Part shown: one piece after another, positions 17,253-26,719 of the stretch
How the letters are laid out: every line of letters starts with the position of its first letter
How positions within the stretch are numbered: the first letter of the stretch is position 1
Source: Cyanobium sp. M30B3
GTDB taxonomy: Bacteria > Cyanobacteriota > Cyanobacteriia > PCC-6307 > Cyanobiaceae
Direction: 5' to 3'
DNA: 64,000 bases
Assembly: GCA_018399015.1 (NCBI GenBank)
Contig: CP073761.1
Span: forward strand, 1,240,001 to 1,304,000
Made by a program: the position numbers and the translations under genes
The notes under the pieces: model-generated
What the model saw: the letters and a program-made list of their open reading frames with translations, nothing else
Told to the model about the DNA's origin: nothing
Database searches by the model: none

Positions 17253-18822
17253 CACGCAGACGGTGGCGCAGTCGGTCGCTCAGGTCTTCCCCCAGCAGGG
17301 TGAGGGCTGCGTACACCAGCCCCAGGGCGGCCAGCTGGTCCCAGGCGAAGCTGCTGAGGGCCTCGAGCAGCTGGCTGCCCAGCCCCGTGGCCCCCACCAG
17401 TCCCACCACCACCGACTCGCGCAGGATCACGTCGGCGCGGTAGGCGCCATAGGCCAGGTAGGGCCGCGCCAGCGGACTGAAGCGCCCGACGAGCAGGGCC
17501 AAGCGCGGGCTGCTGCCGCCGGCCACCAGTGCTTGCTCCGCCCCGTTGCCGCTGCTGACGGTGGCCTCCAGCAGCAGGCGGCCCAGGATGCCGAGGTTGT
17601 GGAAGCCCAGGGCCAGAGCCCCGGTCACCACCCCCGGCTCCAGCACAAACAGCAGCAGCAGGGCCGTGAGCGGGGGCGGCCAGAGCCGGCTGAGGGCCCA
17701 GACGCCCTGCAGCCCCAGCCGGGCCCAGGGCCAGGGCGCCACCAGCAGCAGCAGCAGCGGCGCGCCGCCCACCGCCAGGGCAGCGGCCAGGCCGGTGAGC
17801 AGCAGGGTGCTGGTGATCAGGCGCCACCAGGGCAGGGCGGCCACCGCCGGCCAGTCGGCCGCGCCGAAGGGGGGCAGCCCCTGCCACTGCAACAGCTGGG
17901 CCGGATGGATGTTCAGGCCCGCGGCCACCGCGGCCAGCAGGGGCACCAGGGCCAGGGCGGCCAGCAGCAGCTCCCGGCCCTGGCGTCCCACCGGCTGATC
18001 GGGGCCGGTGAAGCGCAGCGGCATGGCCCAGCGCCGGCGCAGGTTGCTCACCAGGGCCTCCAGCAGGAGCATGGTGAGCAGCAGCAGCCACAGGCCGCTC
18101 CAGAGCTCCCGAAACGCCAGCGACTGCAGCGTGAGGCGCAGCTCGGTGCCCAGCCCGCCCAGGCCAAACACCCCGAGCACCGTGGCGCTGCGCAGGGCGC
18201 ATTCCAGGCGGTAGCCGCCATAGCTGAGCAGCTGGGGCAGCAGCGGCGGGCCCAGGGCGCTGAGCAGGGCCGCCGGTGCACTGGCGCCCGCCCCCCGCAG
18301 GGCGTCGAGCGCTCCCAGCGGCAGGGCGTCGATCTGATCGCTCACCACCCGGGCCACCAGGGCCCCGAAGGGCAGGGCGATCGCCACCACCGCCACCGCG
18401 GGCTGCAGTCCCACCAGCTGCAAGAGCAGCAGGCCCCAGAGCAGCTCATGGATCGAGCGGGGCAGGGCCAGCAGGCGCCGAATCAGCTCCGCCGGCCAGG
18501 CCAGGCCCCAGGCGGTCTGCCACACCACCCTGGAACTGGCGATCCCCAGGGCCAGGCCCAGCACCAGGCTGCTGGCCCAGCCCAGCAGGGCAATGCCCAC
18601 GGTGATGCCCAGGCCGCCCAGCTGGCTGCGCAGCACCAGGGGATCGCGGGAGGGCTGGAGGGCGGCGGCGGCGAACTGGCCGATCAGGCTCCAGCCGCCG
18701 GCGTGAACCAGCGCTGGCAGCACCAGCGCCAGGGGCAGCACCACCAGGGCCGGCAGCAGCACCCACAGGGGGGCAGCCGGCCTGGCCTGCAGCGCGGCGC
18801 GCCAGGGGCTGGTCTGGGTCAT
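17182..18822 (-). CDS. phnE: Phosphonate/phosphate-type ABC transporter permease, tandem-fused
   Basis: The 546-residue membrane protein has two permease halves. Each carries a PhnE-like loop: GGLGITVGIALLGWASSLVLG in the first half, and a second copy ending RESVVVGLVGATGLGSQLLE. Around twelve hydrophobic helices are visible. The bacterial PhnE is usually about 270 residues, so this is a head-to-tail fusion forming both halves of the channel. The start overlaps the phnC stop. Together with phnC and phnD it would import phosphonate, phosphite or phosphate esters; the ligand is not set by sequence. Confidence 0.85.
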   Translation of the reverse strand: MTQTSPWRAALQARPAAPLWVLLPALVVLPLALVLPALVHAGGWSLIGQFAAAALQPSRDPLVLRSQLGGLGITVGIALLGWASSLVLGLALGIASSRVVWQTAWGLAWPAELIRRLLALPRSIHELLWGLLLLQLVGLQPAVAVVAIALPFGALVARVVSDQIDALPLGALDALRGAGASAPAALLSALGPPLLPQLLSYGGYRLECALRSATVLGVFGLGGLGTELRLTLQSLAFRELWSGLWLLLLTMLLLEALVSNLRRRWAMPLRFTGPDQPVGRQGRELLLAALALVPLLAAVAAGLNIHPAQLLQWQGLPPFGAADWPAVAALPWWRLITSTLLLTGLAAALAVGGAPLLLLLVAPWPWARLGLQGVWALSRLWPPPLTALLLLFVLEPGVVTGALALGFHNLGILGRLLLEATVSSGNGAEQALVAGGSSPRLALLVGRFSPLARPYLAYGAYRADVILRESVVVGLVGATGLGSQLLEALSSFAWDQLAALGLVYAALTLLGEDLSDRLRHRLRVTAPGNGAAPVPAPATAQPPARG

Positions 18823-19589
18823 CGCTCCGTGCCCACCGGGCCGCTGCCGGCGTAGAGCCGTTCCAGCACCGGGCGATCCACGGCCGCCACGGGCAGGTCG
18901 AACTGCAGCTGGCCCGCCCGCAGCCCCACCACGCGATCGAAGCCGGCCAGCAGGTCGGGGCGGTGCAGGCTGAGCAGCAGGCCCCGCGGCGCCGTGCCCT
19001 GGCGCAGCAGCAGCTCGAGCAGCTCGGCGGCCAGGCGGGGATCGAGGCTGGCCAGCGGCTCATCGGCGAGCAGCAGCAGCGGCTCCTGCCGCAGCAGGCG
19101 GGCCAGGGCCACCCGCTGTCGCTGGCCGCCGGAGAGGGCCGATACCGGTTGCGCCAACAGTTCGGGCTGGAGGTCGAGCTGGCCGAGCACCTGGCGGCAG
19201 GCGGCCGTGTCGAGCGGCAGCAGCAGGTTGAGCAGGCTGCGCCAGCTGGGCCAGTGGGCCAGCCTGCCGGTGTTGAGGTTCTGCTGCACCGTCAGTTCCT
19301 CCACCAGGCGCAGGTCCTGCCAGAGGGTGCCGATCCGGGCCTGTTGGCGGCGGCGGCGACGGCCGCGGCGGGCCGGCGGCTCGCCCAGCCAGCGCACGCT
19401 TCCCTGCTGGGGGCGGATCAGGCCGTTGGCCACCCCGATCAAGGTGCTCTTGCCGGCCCCGCTGGGACCGACCAGGGCCACCCGCTCGCCGGCGTTCAGC
19501 CGCAGGGACACGGCCTCCAGGCGGGGAGCGCCCAGGCCGGGCACGCAGACCCGATCGAGCTCAAGCAGGGCGGGCATGGCGGCACTCAC
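18819..19589 (-). CDS. phnC: Phosphonate-type ABC transporter ATP-binding protein
   Basis: The 256-residue ATPase has Walker A GPSGAGKSTLIGVANGL, signature LSGGQRQRVALARLL and Walker B LLLADEPLASLDP. A run of arginines (RRGRRRRRQQ) comes before the Q-loop TLWQDLRLVEEL. The P-loop context and position between the binding-protein and permease genes fit PhnC. The GTG at 19589 is favoured because it overlaps the stop of a 28-codon reading frame as GTGA; an ATG four codons later is possible. It overlaps the phnE start by 4 bp. Confidence 0.85.
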   Translation of the reverse strand: MSAAMPALLELDRVCVPGLGAPRLEAVSLRLNAGERVALVGPSGAGKSTLIGVANGLIRPQQGSVRWLGEPPARRGRRRRRQQARIGTLWQDLRLVEELTVQQNLNTGRLAHWPSWRSLLNLLLPLDTAACRQVLGQLDLQPELLAQPVSALSGGQRQRVALARLLRQEPLLLLADEPLASLDPRLAAELLELLLRQGTAPRGLLLSLHRPDLLAGFDRVVGLRAGQLQFDLPVAAVDRPVLERLYAGSGPVGTER

Positions 19590-19672
19590 GCCGACGTGAG
19601 GCGATACACGATCAAGGCCAGGATCAGGGCCACCAGACTCACTTCCAGCAGGTCGGGGCCGCGGGGATTCAT
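19586..19672 (-). CDS. Possible 28-residue single-pass membrane peptide in the phn operon
   Basis: This short frame starts with ATG and encodes MNPRGPDLLEVSLVALILAL followed by IVYRLTSA. That is one membrane helix with a short polar head. It starts 6 bp after the stop of the 74-residue gene and overlaps the phnC GTG start as GTGA, which is the operon's normal spacing. No family is recognised. It may be a real small protein or only a translation-coupling leader. Confidence 0.35.
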   Translation of the reverse strand: MNPRGPDLLEVSLVALILALIVYRLTSA

Positions 19673-19678
19673 CGGGCC

Positions 19679-19903
19679 TCAGCGGTGGCGATGCTCCACC
19701 TTCGCAGCCGAAGGCAAGTCCAGCGCCAGGACGAGCAGGGGAATTTCAACCAGCAGCTGTCCGTTGCCGAAGGCAATGAACCCAAGATCCAGCAGGACGA
19801 CGCTGCGCAGGAACAGCGACCAGGCCTCGTCGTCTTCATTGCTGGATCGCACCCAGAGCATCAGACCCGCCAGCAGCAGCACCAGATCAATCAGCCAGGC
19901 CAT
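19679..19903 (-). CDS. Hypothetical 74-residue membrane protein in the phn operon
   Basis: Two to three hydrophobic stretches (MAWLIDLVLLLAGLMLWV, then FLRSVVLLDLGFIAFGNG, then LLVEIPLLVLALDL) flank an acidic loop NEDDEAW. It ends in a basic EHRHR tail. It lies between phnD and phnC on the same strand, so it is probably co-transcribed with the transporter. No homologous family comes to mind. The ATG at 19903 was chosen because upstream residues overlap phnD in another frame and look non-coding. Confidence 0.55.
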   Translation of the reverse strand: MAWLIDLVLLLAGLMLWVRSSNEDDEAWSLFLRSVVLLDLGFIAFGNGQLLVEIPLLVLALDLPSAAKVEHRHR

Positions 19904-19961
19904 GGGGATCGCGCAGTGCTGTCCGGAGGCTGAACCGATTGATTCTGGCTGCTGATCGGCC

Positions 19962-20924
19962 TCAGCGGATCTTGCCGATCTGCCGCCCCACCTGCTCGAT
20001 CGCCCTGTACTGGTCGTTGCGGGCGGGAACGAAGCGATCGGCCCCGAACAACTCCAGGATCTGGGCCTGGCGTGGGTTGCCGCCATCGAAGCTCACGAAG
20101 GCCCGTTCCAGCTTCTCGGTGAACTGCGGCCCGAACTCCTGGTCCAGGTTGGGCTGCACCACCCAGGTGTAGTTGGCATAGCCGGGGGTGCGCCAGATCG
20201 GCACCACCTCCTCGGTGGTGACCTTGCCGGCCTTGAGGGTGCTCTTCCACACCTCTTCGTTCACCACGCCGGCGTCGTAGGTGCCGCTCTTCACCAGGGC
20301 GATCAGGGCGTCGTGGCTGCCGCTGAAGCCCGGCGCACCGCCGGCGAAATCCCTGAGCTCCACACCGGCTTGATTGAGATAGAACTGGGGCATCAGGCGG
20401 CCGGAGGTGGAGCTCTCCGAGCCGAAGGTGAAGCGCTTGCCCTTCAGCTCCCGCAGCCCCTCGATGCCGCTGATCGGCTTGAGCCCGCTGCGCGGGTTGG
20501 CGATGAACACGCTGTGGAAGGAGCGGTCGATGTCGCGCTGGGCCAGGGCGCGGGCGCCGGGCTTCTGCCGCCAGGCCTGCACGCCGGTGAGCCCGCCGAA
20601 CCACACCAGATCCAGGTCGCCGGTGCGGAAGGCACTCACGGCGGCGGTGTAGTCGGTGACGGGGATGAACTGCACCGGCACCTGGAGCTGTTCGCTCAGT
20701 TCATCGGCCACCAGGCTGTAGAGCCGGTTGAGCTTCTCGGGGTTCTGGTCGGGGATGGCGCTGATGCGCAGCACCCGCCTGCCGTTGGGCTGCAGCGGCT
20801 GGCTGCTCTTCGAGGCGGGGTCGGAATCGGCCTTGGGAGCCGTGGGGGTGGAACAGGCCGTCGGCAGCAGGCTGGCCAGGAGCAGGCCGGCGAGCGCGAC
20901 GGCCCAACGTTCTCGGATGGTCAA
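19962..20924 (-). CDS. phnD: Phosphate/phosphonate ABC transporter substrate-binding lipoprotein
   Basis: The protein is about 320 residues. A lipoprotein signal ends in LLASLLPTAC with the lipidated Cys. The mature part has AFRTGDLDLVWFGGLTGVQA and FTFGSESSTSGRLMP, which match the PhnD periplasmic-binding family. The pocket could hold phosphonates, phosphite or phosphate; picocyanobacterial PhnD proteins vary in this. The start is unclear; TTG at 20924 gives a compact signal peptide. It heads the operon phnD - 74-residue protein - phnC - phnE, 34 bp after the aminotransferase gene. Confidence 0.85.
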   Translation of the reverse strand: MTIRERWAVALAGLLLASLLPTACSTPTAPKADSDPASKSSQPLQPNGRRVLRISAIPDQNPEKLNRLYSLVADELSEQLQVPVQFIPVTDYTAAVSAFRTGDLDLVWFGGLTGVQAWRQKPGARALAQRDIDRSFHSVFIANPRSGLKPISGIEGLRELKGKRFTFGSESSTSGRLMPQFYLNQAGVELRDFAGGAPGFSGSHDALIALVKSGTYDAGVVNEEVWKSTLKAGKVTTEEVVPIWRTPGYANYTWVVQPNLDQEFGPQFTEKLERAFVSFDGGNPRQAQILELFGADRFVPARNDQYRAIEQVGRQIGKIR

Positions 20925-20958
20925 GGCAGGAGGTTGAACGCAACCCGCCGATGTTCGC

Positions 20959-22125
20959 TCAGAGGCTGCCGAAGAAGCGCTCCAGCCGCTCCAGACCGTC
21001 GCTGATCGTGGCCGGGGAGGCGGCACAGGAGAGGCGGATGCAGCGGTCGTCCCCGAAGGCCACCCCTGGCACCACCGCCAGCCCCACCTCGTTGAGCAGG
21101 CGGTTGCACAGGGTCATCGAGTCGAGGCCGTGGGCGCTCACGTCGGGGAAGGCATAGAAGGCTCCCTCCGGCGGCAGCAGCTCCAGTCCAGCGATGCGGC
21201 GCAGGCCATCGGAGAGCAGGGCCCGCCGCTCGTTGAACTGGGCCGCCATCGCGCGGACGCAGTCGCGCGATCCGCTCACCGCCGCGAGAGCGCCGTACTG
21301 GGCGAAGGTGCAGACGTTGCTGGTGCTCTGGCTCTGCAGGGCACTGGCGGCGGCGATCACCTCCCGGGCGCCGGCCAGCCAGCCGATGCGCCAGCCGGTC
21401 ATCGCCCAGCCCTTGGCGAAACCGTTCACCACAAACACGCGAGCGGCCAGATCCGGGGCCACCGCTGCCAGGCTGTGGTGTTGGTTGCCGGGGGCCAGCA
21501 GAAACTCATAGATCTCATCGCACACCACCGCCACCTGGGGGTGGCGGCGCAGCACTGCCGCGATCGCCTCCAGTTCCGGCCGGCTCAGCACCATGCCGGT
21601 GGGGTTGGAGGGGGTGTTGAGCACCAGCAGCTTGCTGGCCGGCGTGATCGCCGCCTCCAGCTGCTCGGGCCGCAGGCGGAAGCCCTGGGCGGCATCGCTG
21701 GGCAGCAGCGTCACCCTCGCCCCGGCGAGCTGGGCGATCTCCGGGTAGCTGAGCCAGTAGGGAGCCGGCAACAGCACCTCGTCACCGGGGCCCAGGAGCA
21801 CCTGGAAGAGGTTGTAGAGGGCCTGCTTGCCGCCGTTGGTCACCAGCACCTGCTCGGCGCTGGTGGGCACGTGGTTTTCCGTGCTGAGCTTGGCGGCGAT
21901 CGCCTCCCGCAGGGCCGGCTCCCCCGCGGCGGGGCCGTAGCGGGTGTGGCCGGCCTCCAGGGCCTCGGCCGCCGCCCGGCGGATGAAGGGGGGGGTGTCG
22001 AAGTCGGGCTCGCCGGCGCTCAGGCTGCAGATGTCGCGGCCCTCGGCCCGCAGTTGTTTGGCCCTGGCGGTGATCGCCAGGGTGAGGGAGGGCTGCAGGG
22101 CGCGCGCGCGCGCAGAGAGAGCCAT
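20959..22125 (-). CDS. aspC: Aspartate aminotransferase, class I/II
   Basis: The 388-residue PLP enzyme has LSAGEPDFDTPPFI near the N-terminus, NTPSNPTGMVLS around residue 175, CDEIYEFLL and the lysine motif VNGFAKGWAMTGWRIGW, where Lys forms the Schiff base. A conserved Arg in IRLSCAAS near the end binds the substrate carboxylate. The set matches bacterial type Ib aspartate aminotransferases. In some bacteria such enzymes also use prephenate. The ATG at 22125 begins at the conserved MALSARARALQPS. Confidence 0.9.
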   Translation of the reverse strand: MALSARARALQPSLTLAITARAKQLRAEGRDICSLSAGEPDFDTPPFIRRAAAEALEAGHTRYGPAAGEPALREAIAAKLSTENHVPTSAEQVLVTNGGKQALYNLFQVLLGPGDEVLLPAPYWLSYPEIAQLAGARVTLLPSDAAQGFRLRPEQLEAAITPASKLLVLNTPSNPTGMVLSRPELEAIAAVLRRHPQVAVVCDEIYEFLLAPGNQHHSLAAVAPDLAARVFVVNGFAKGWAMTGWRIGWLAGAREVIAAASALQSQSTSNVCTFAQYGALAAVSGSRDCVRAMAAQFNERRALLSDGLRRIAGLELLPPEGAFYAFPDVSAHGLDSMTLCNRLLNEVGLAVVPGVAFGDDRCIRLSCAASPATISDGLERLERFFGSL

Positions 22126-22372
22126 GCCGCTGGGCGTGGCGGGCGGGCGTGGGTCGGGTTCGCTCCCAGCGTCAGCGCTCTGGCTGGCAGGCGTCCCAGG
22201 TTCCGGCATCGGCGGTGGCGCCGGCATCTGCAAGGCACGGCATGAGCGATCCGGCCATCCTGCCGTACGCCTGTGCCCGATTCGGTGGCGACCTGAACGG
22301 TTCCCAGCACTGGATCGGCAGCTGCAGGGGCTGGCGCACAATGCCCCTGGCCGCAAGCTGTTGAATCCGCCC

Positions 22373-23017
22373 GTGACCCCTGCTCACCGGCCCGCCGATG
22401 CGGTGCCCCTCGATCGCAACGGCCTGGCGCTCAACGGCCTGGCCCAGGTCTGTGCCGCCTGCCGCAGCTGCGACCTGGTGGGGGGCCGGCAGCAGGTGGT
22501 GGTGAGCCGGGGCAATCCCCAGGCCCAGCTGATGGTGATCGGTGAAGCCCCGGGGGCCCAGGAGGATGCCAGCGGGCTGCCGTTCGTGGGGCGGGCCGGC
22601 CAGCTGCTCGATCAGATGCTGGCCAGCGTGGCGATCGACTCCAACCGCGACGCCTACATCTGCAATGTGGTGAAGTGCCGCCCGCCGGACAACCGCAAGC
22701 CCACCCCCGCCGAAATCGCGGCCTGCCGCCCGTGGCTCGAGCAGCAGATCGAGCTGGTGGATCCGGCCGTGATCCTGCTGGCCGGCGCCAGTGCCCTGGA
22801 GGGGGTGCTGGGGATCAGGGGGGGCATCACCCGCCTGCGGGGCCGGTGGCACAGCAGCGATCAGCCGCCGCTGGTCGGGCGGCAGCTGATGCCGATCCTG
22901 CATCCCTCCTATCTGCTGCGTCACCCTTCCCGTGAGCCAGGCAGTCCCAAGTGGCACACCTGGCAGGACCTGCAGGAGGTGCGCCGGGTGCTCGACGGGG
23001 TGCACGCGGGCCCCTAG
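22373..23017 (+). CDS. Uracil-DNA glycosylase, family 4 (iron-sulfur type)
   Basis: The 214-residue enzyme removes uracil from [13 protein letters not shown] supplies two cysteines and [13 protein letters not shown] with AACRPW the other two of the expected 4Fe-4S cluster. [20 protein letters not shown] is the catalytic motif and HPSYLLRHP the second uracil-binding motif. The start is taken as GTG at 22373 before TPAHRP; a TTG four codons earlier is possible. The 247 bp before it is shared with the divergent aspC gene and holds no gene I can support. Confidence 0.9.
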   Translation: MTPAHRPADAVPLDRNGLALNGLAQVCAACRSCDLVGGRQQVVVSRGNPQAQLMVIGEAPGAQEDASGLPFVGRAGQLLDQMLASVAIDSNRDAYICNVVKCRPPDNRKPTPAEIAACRPWLEQQIELVDPAVILLAGASALEGVLGIRGGITRLRGRWHSSDQPPLVGRQLMPILHPSYLLRHPSREPGSPKWHTWQDLQEVRRVLDGVHAGP

Positions 23018-23098
23018 ACGGGCGTCGATCACGGGCCCTTTGCTCGCCAGTTCAGCGACCGCTGTGACAGGCTTTGGCGACGCGCCAGCTCCCCCGCG

Positions 23099-24358
23099 AT
23101 GACCGCCACAGCACCGTCCCTGCAGGACCTGGACAGCGCTGCTGCAGGCGCTGCCGATCGCGCCGCCTGGGCCAGCAATCCTCGCTACGCCACCACGCTG
23201 CGGCGCCGAAAAACTTGCTCCGTGCGGGTGGGCGATGTGTGGATCGGCAGCGACCACCCGGTGGTGGTGCAGTCGATGATCAACGAGGACACCCTCGACA
23301 TCGAGGGGGCCACCGCCGGCATTCGCCGCCTGCATGAGGCGGGCTGCGAGATCGTGCGGGTCACAGTGCCCTCCCTGGCCCACGCCAAGGCGATGGGTGA
23401 GATTCGCGCGCGGCTGGAGAGCACGTACCAGCCCGTGCCGCTGGTGGCCGACGTGCACCACAACGGCATGAAGATCGCCCTGGAGGTGGCCCAGCACGTC
23501 GACAAGGTGCGGATCAACCCGGGCCTGTTCGTGTTCGACAAGCCCGATCCCAACCGCACCGAATTCAGCGACGTCGAGATCGCCGCCATCGGCGAGCGCA
23601 TCACCACCACCTTCGAACCCCTGGTGCAGCTGCTCAAGGAGCAGGACAAGGCCCTGCGCATCGGCGTGAACCACGGGTCGCTGGCCGAGCGGATGCTGTT
23701 CCGCTACGGCGACACCCCCCTGGGGATGGTGGAGAGCGCCATGGAGTTCATCCACATCTGCGACCGCCTCGATTTCCACAACATCGTGGTGTCGATGAAG
23801 GCCTCGCGGGCGCCGGTGATGATGGCCGCCTACCGGATGATGGCTGACCGGATGGACGCCGAGGGGTTCCCCTACCCCCTGCACCTGGGTGTGACTGAGG
23901 CCGGCGACGGTGACTACGGCCGGGTGAAGAGCACCGCCGGCATCGCGCCGCTGCTGGCCGAGGGCATCGGCGACACGATCCGCGTGTCGCTCACCGAGGC
24001 GCCGGAGAAGGAGATCCCTGTGTGCTACTCGATCCTGCAGGCCCTGGGCCTGCGCAAGACGATGGTGGAGTACGTGGCCTGCCCCAGCTGCGGCCGCACC
24101 CTGTTCAACCTCGAGGAGGTGCTGCACCAGGTGCGCAGCGCCACCGCCCACCTCACCGGCCTGGACATCGCCGTGATGGGCTGCATCGTCAACGGCCCGG
24201 GCGAGATGGCCGATGCCGACTACGGCTACGTGGGCAAGACCCCCGGCGTGATCTCCCTCTACCGGGGCCGGGAGGAAATCAGCAAGGTGCCCGAGGCCGA
24301 GGGGGTGGCGGCCCTGATCGCCCTGATCCGCGAGGACGGTCGCTGGGTCGACCCCTGA
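23099..24358 (+). CDS. ispG: 4-hydroxy-3-methylbut-2-enyl diphosphate synthase
   Basis: IspG (GcpE) is an iron-sulfur enzyme of the MEP isoprenoid pathway. The 419-residue protein has [20 protein letters not shown] near the start, the TIM-barrel signature [20 protein letters not shown], and the cluster-binding region CPSCGRT plus [19 protein letters not shown] near the C-terminus. It supplies precursors for carotenoids, chlorophyll phytyl chains and quinones. The next gene starts 65 bp later on the same strand. Confidence 0.95.
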   Translation: MTATAPSLQDLDSAAAGAADRAAWASNPRYATTLRRRKTCSVRVGDVWIGSDHPVVVQSMINEDTLDIEGATAGIRRLHEAGCEIVRVTVPSLAHAKAMGEIRARLESTYQPVPLVADVHHNGMKIALEVAQHVDKVRINPGLFVFDKPDPNRTEFSDVEIAAIGERITTTFEPLVQLLKEQDKALRIGVNHGSLAERMLFRYGDTPLGMVESAMEFIHICDRLDFHNIVVSMKASRAPVMMAAYRMMADRMDAEGFPYPLHLGVTEAGDGDYGRVKSTAGIAPLLAEGIGDTIRVSLTEAPEKEIPVCYSILQALGLRKTMVEYVACPSCGRTLFNLEEVLHQVRSATAHLTGLDIAVMGCIVNGPGEMADADYGYVGKTPGVISLYRGREEISKVPEAEGVAALIALIREDGRWVDP

Positions 24359-24423
24359 GGCGGCCCCACCGGGTCGGCGCTAATTTGCAGGAAGTATCAC
24401 GGCCCAGCAAGGCCCCCCCTGCC

Positions 24424-25803
24424 ATGGGCATCGGACCCGTCGACCATCCAGCCGGTGCCGGCCACCGCAAGCGGTTGCGCACTGGTCTGATCGTGCTGGT
24501 GAGTGCCGGCGCCTGCGCGGCAACGGCCGTGATGGCCCGTGAGGCGGTGCTGTCTCCCGGCGGCACGGCCCGGATCATGGACAGTCCCAAGGAGGTGATC
24601 GATCAGACCTGGCAGATCGTGTTCCGCGACTACCTGGACGTCAACGGCAAGTACACGCCCGAGCGCTGGCGCGGCCTGCGCAGCGATGTGCTGGCCAAGT
24701 CCTATCCCAGCTCCAAGGATGCCTACGAGGCGATCCGCGGCATGTTGGCCAGCCTGGATGATCCCTACACCCGTTTCCTTGATCCGCGGGAATTCAAGGA
24801 GATGCAGATTGATACGTCCGGTGAGCTCTCCGGTGTGGGCATCCAGTTGAGTCTGGACAAGGACACCAAGGAACTGGTGGTGGTGGCGCCGATTGAAGGA
24901 TCGCCTGCCTCCAGGGCTGGCGTGCTGCCCAAGGATGTGATCACCGCCATTGATGGCAAAAGCACCAAGGGCATGTCCACCGAGGATGCCGTGCGGCTGA
25001 TTCGCGGTCAGGAGGGCACACGGGTGACCCTGACCATCCGGCGCCGCACTCAGGTGCTTGACGTGGCCCTCACCCGCGAGCGCATTGAGCTGCAGGCGGT
25101 GGATACCCAGATCAACACCGGTCCCGATGGGGTGCGCGTCGGCTACATCCGCTTGAAGCAATTCAACGCCAACGCCACCAAGGACATGCGCAAGGCTCTC
25201 CGCGAGATGGAAGCCGCCGGCGTTGATGGCTATGTGCTCGACCTGCGCAGCAACCCTGGCGGCTTGTTGATGGCCAGCGTGGAGATCGCTCGCCAGCTCC
25301 TCAATGAGGGCACGATCGTCTCCACGAAAACCCGCAGTGGCATCACCGATGTGAAGCGGGCCACCGGCAGGGCCCTCACCGACAGACCGATCGTGGTGTT
25401 GGTGAATGAGGGCTCCGCCAGCGCCAGTGAGATCCTCTCCGGCGCCCTTCAGGACAACAACCGCGCCGTCCTGGTCGGCCAGAAAACCTTTGGCAAGGGG
25501 TTGGTGCAGTCCGTTCGGGGGCTCTCGGATGGGTCGGGCATGACGGTGACCATCGCCAAGTACCTCACGCCCAGAGGCCGCGATATTCACAGGCATGGCA
25601 TCGTCCCCGACATCCAGGCCAAGTTGAGCGAGCAGGAGGCCAAGCGACTGCAGCTCGAGGATCTCGGCACCAGTCGTGACAGCCAGTACCGGGTTGCTGA
25701 ATCAACGCTGGTCAAGCAATTGCGTACTGCAGCCTCAACCCGGCGGCCCTATCAACCAGGTTCAGCCAATCTCTCCCCTGCACTTGGTTCACGCGTTCCT
25801 TGA
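24424..25803 (+). CDS. Carboxyl-terminal processing serine protease (S41)
   Basis: The 459-residue protein has an N-terminal signal or anchor helix (TGLIVLVSAGACAATAVMA). A PDZ domain follows (SGVGIQLSLDKDTKELVVV, then SRAGVLPKDVITAIDG), then the S41 peptidase core. The catalytic Ser is in NEGSASASEI (Ser 333) and the Lys in GQKTFGKGLVQS (Lys 358), 25 residues apart as in D1-processing CtpA. It may be CtpA, CtpB or CtpC; which one cannot be settled by eye. It probably acts in the lumen or periplasm. Confidence 0.9.
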   Translation: MGIGPVDHPAGAGHRKRLRTGLIVLVSAGACAATAVMAREAVLSPGGTARIMDSPKEVIDQTWQIVFRDYLDVNGKYTPERWRGLRSDVLAKSYPSSKDAYEAIRGMLASLDDPYTRFLDPREFKEMQIDTSGELSGVGIQLSLDKDTKELVVVAPIEGSPASRAGVLPKDVITAIDGKSTKGMSTEDAVRLIRGQEGTRVTLTIRRRTQVLDVALTRERIELQAVDTQINTGPDGVRVGYIRLKQFNANATKDMRKALREMEAAGVDGYVLDLRSNPGGLLMASVEIARQLLNEGTIVSTKTRSGITDVKRATGRALTDRPIVVLVNEGSASASEILSGALQDNNRAVLVGQKTFGKGLVQSVRGLSDGSGMTVTIAKYLTPRGRDIHRHGIVPDIQAKLSEQEAKRLQLEDLGTSRDSQYRVAESTLVKQLRTAASTRRPYQPGSANLSPALGSRVP

Positions 25804-25901
25804 ACACCCCTTCGCTTCTTGCCACCTTTTGCGGATCTGTTGGCGCGCTTGTGATAGTGCTAAATTGAATACATCGCAAGGACAGCCTGCCCAAGTCGCT
25901 C

Positions 25902-26672
25902 ATGCTTTTAGTCGTTATCGGTCGCTGCTTCGTTGCCGCTTATCTCATCGCAGTGGCTTCAGCGGTTTTCCCGCTTCGCTTGACAGATCTGGGCTGGCAA
26001 CAGCAAGTGCTTGATGCCTTTGTCAACATCGGATCAGTTCCGATTATTGGCCGAGTGTTTATCCTCCTGGCAATTGCCTACAAGGGTTACGATCTTGTGG
26101 GTATGTCTGAGGATCCCAATGCTGAGGACGAGCTCTCGGTCACTCCTGCCAGGGGACTGTTTGCAAAGCGCAAGATTGCGCGCTTGGTTCGAAGATTGCA
26201 GATTTTCTTATTTGCTGCGATGCGCTTTCTGAAAATATATTTGCCATCGCTTTTATTTGTTTTGGTTGCTGTGTTGCAAATCTATGTCTCCGCTAGATAT
26301 TTCAGGGCTCTTGATGTTGGTCTGTTGAACCAGACCAGCGCGCTCACGCAGCAGGCCACCCAGATCAGGGCGGCGATTGCCGGACTCAATGATCGTGATG
26401 TTCTTCTCCAGGCCATTCAAGGACTTGTCCCTGAGGGAGAACGTGAAGAGCTCATCTCGCTTCCTGTTGATCAGCAAAAAAGCGAGATTGCCCAGAGAAT
26501 CAATCAGAGAGAATCATCAATCCGTGTCGATTTTGAGCAGCAACGATCCCAGCGATTCTTGTCTCTGATTGTAAGGACTGTTAAAAATGTTCTGATCAGC
26601 TTGCTTTTTGCTTTGTGTCTCTACTGGCTGCGGCCTGCTGCAGTCAGGGCCTTTATCAGAGGAGTTGAATAA
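25902..26672 (+). CDS. Membrane protein resembling the HpsJ family
   Basis: The protein is 256 residues with an N-terminal hydrophobic helix, a second around residues 40-60, a third near residues 105-130 and one near the C-terminus. Between the last two lies a helical soluble stretch of about 90 residues (NQTSALTQQATQIRAAIAGL and onward). The layout recalls cyanobacterial HpsJ-like proteins, named for polysaccharide secretion in filamentous species, but the match is from memory. Base composition is more AT-rich than in neighbouring genes. It converges with mfd, 47 bp apart. Confidence 0.5.
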   Translation: MLLVVIGRCFVAAYLIAVASAVFPLRLTDLGWQQQVLDAFVNIGSVPIIGRVFILLAIAYKGYDLVGMSEDPNAEDELSVTPARGLFAKRKIARLVRRLQIFLFAAMRFLKIYLPSLLFVLVAVLQIYVSARYFRALDVGLLNQTSALTQQATQIRAAIAGLNDRDVLLQAIQGLVPEGEREELISLPVDQQKSEIAQRINQRESSIRVDFEQQRSQRFLSLIVRTVKNVLISLLFALCLYWLRPAAVRAFIRGVE

Positions 26673-26719
26673 CTGAATGTGGATGCGCCGTTCTCGTGTT
26701 GAGCCAGCAGGGCTCAGGC

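Noticed and set aside
22149-22364. Short plus-strand frame between aspC and the uracil-DNA glycosylase gene
   Set aside because: It has no recognisable motif, overlaps the probable promoter region of aspC, and its codon pattern is not better than the other frames.
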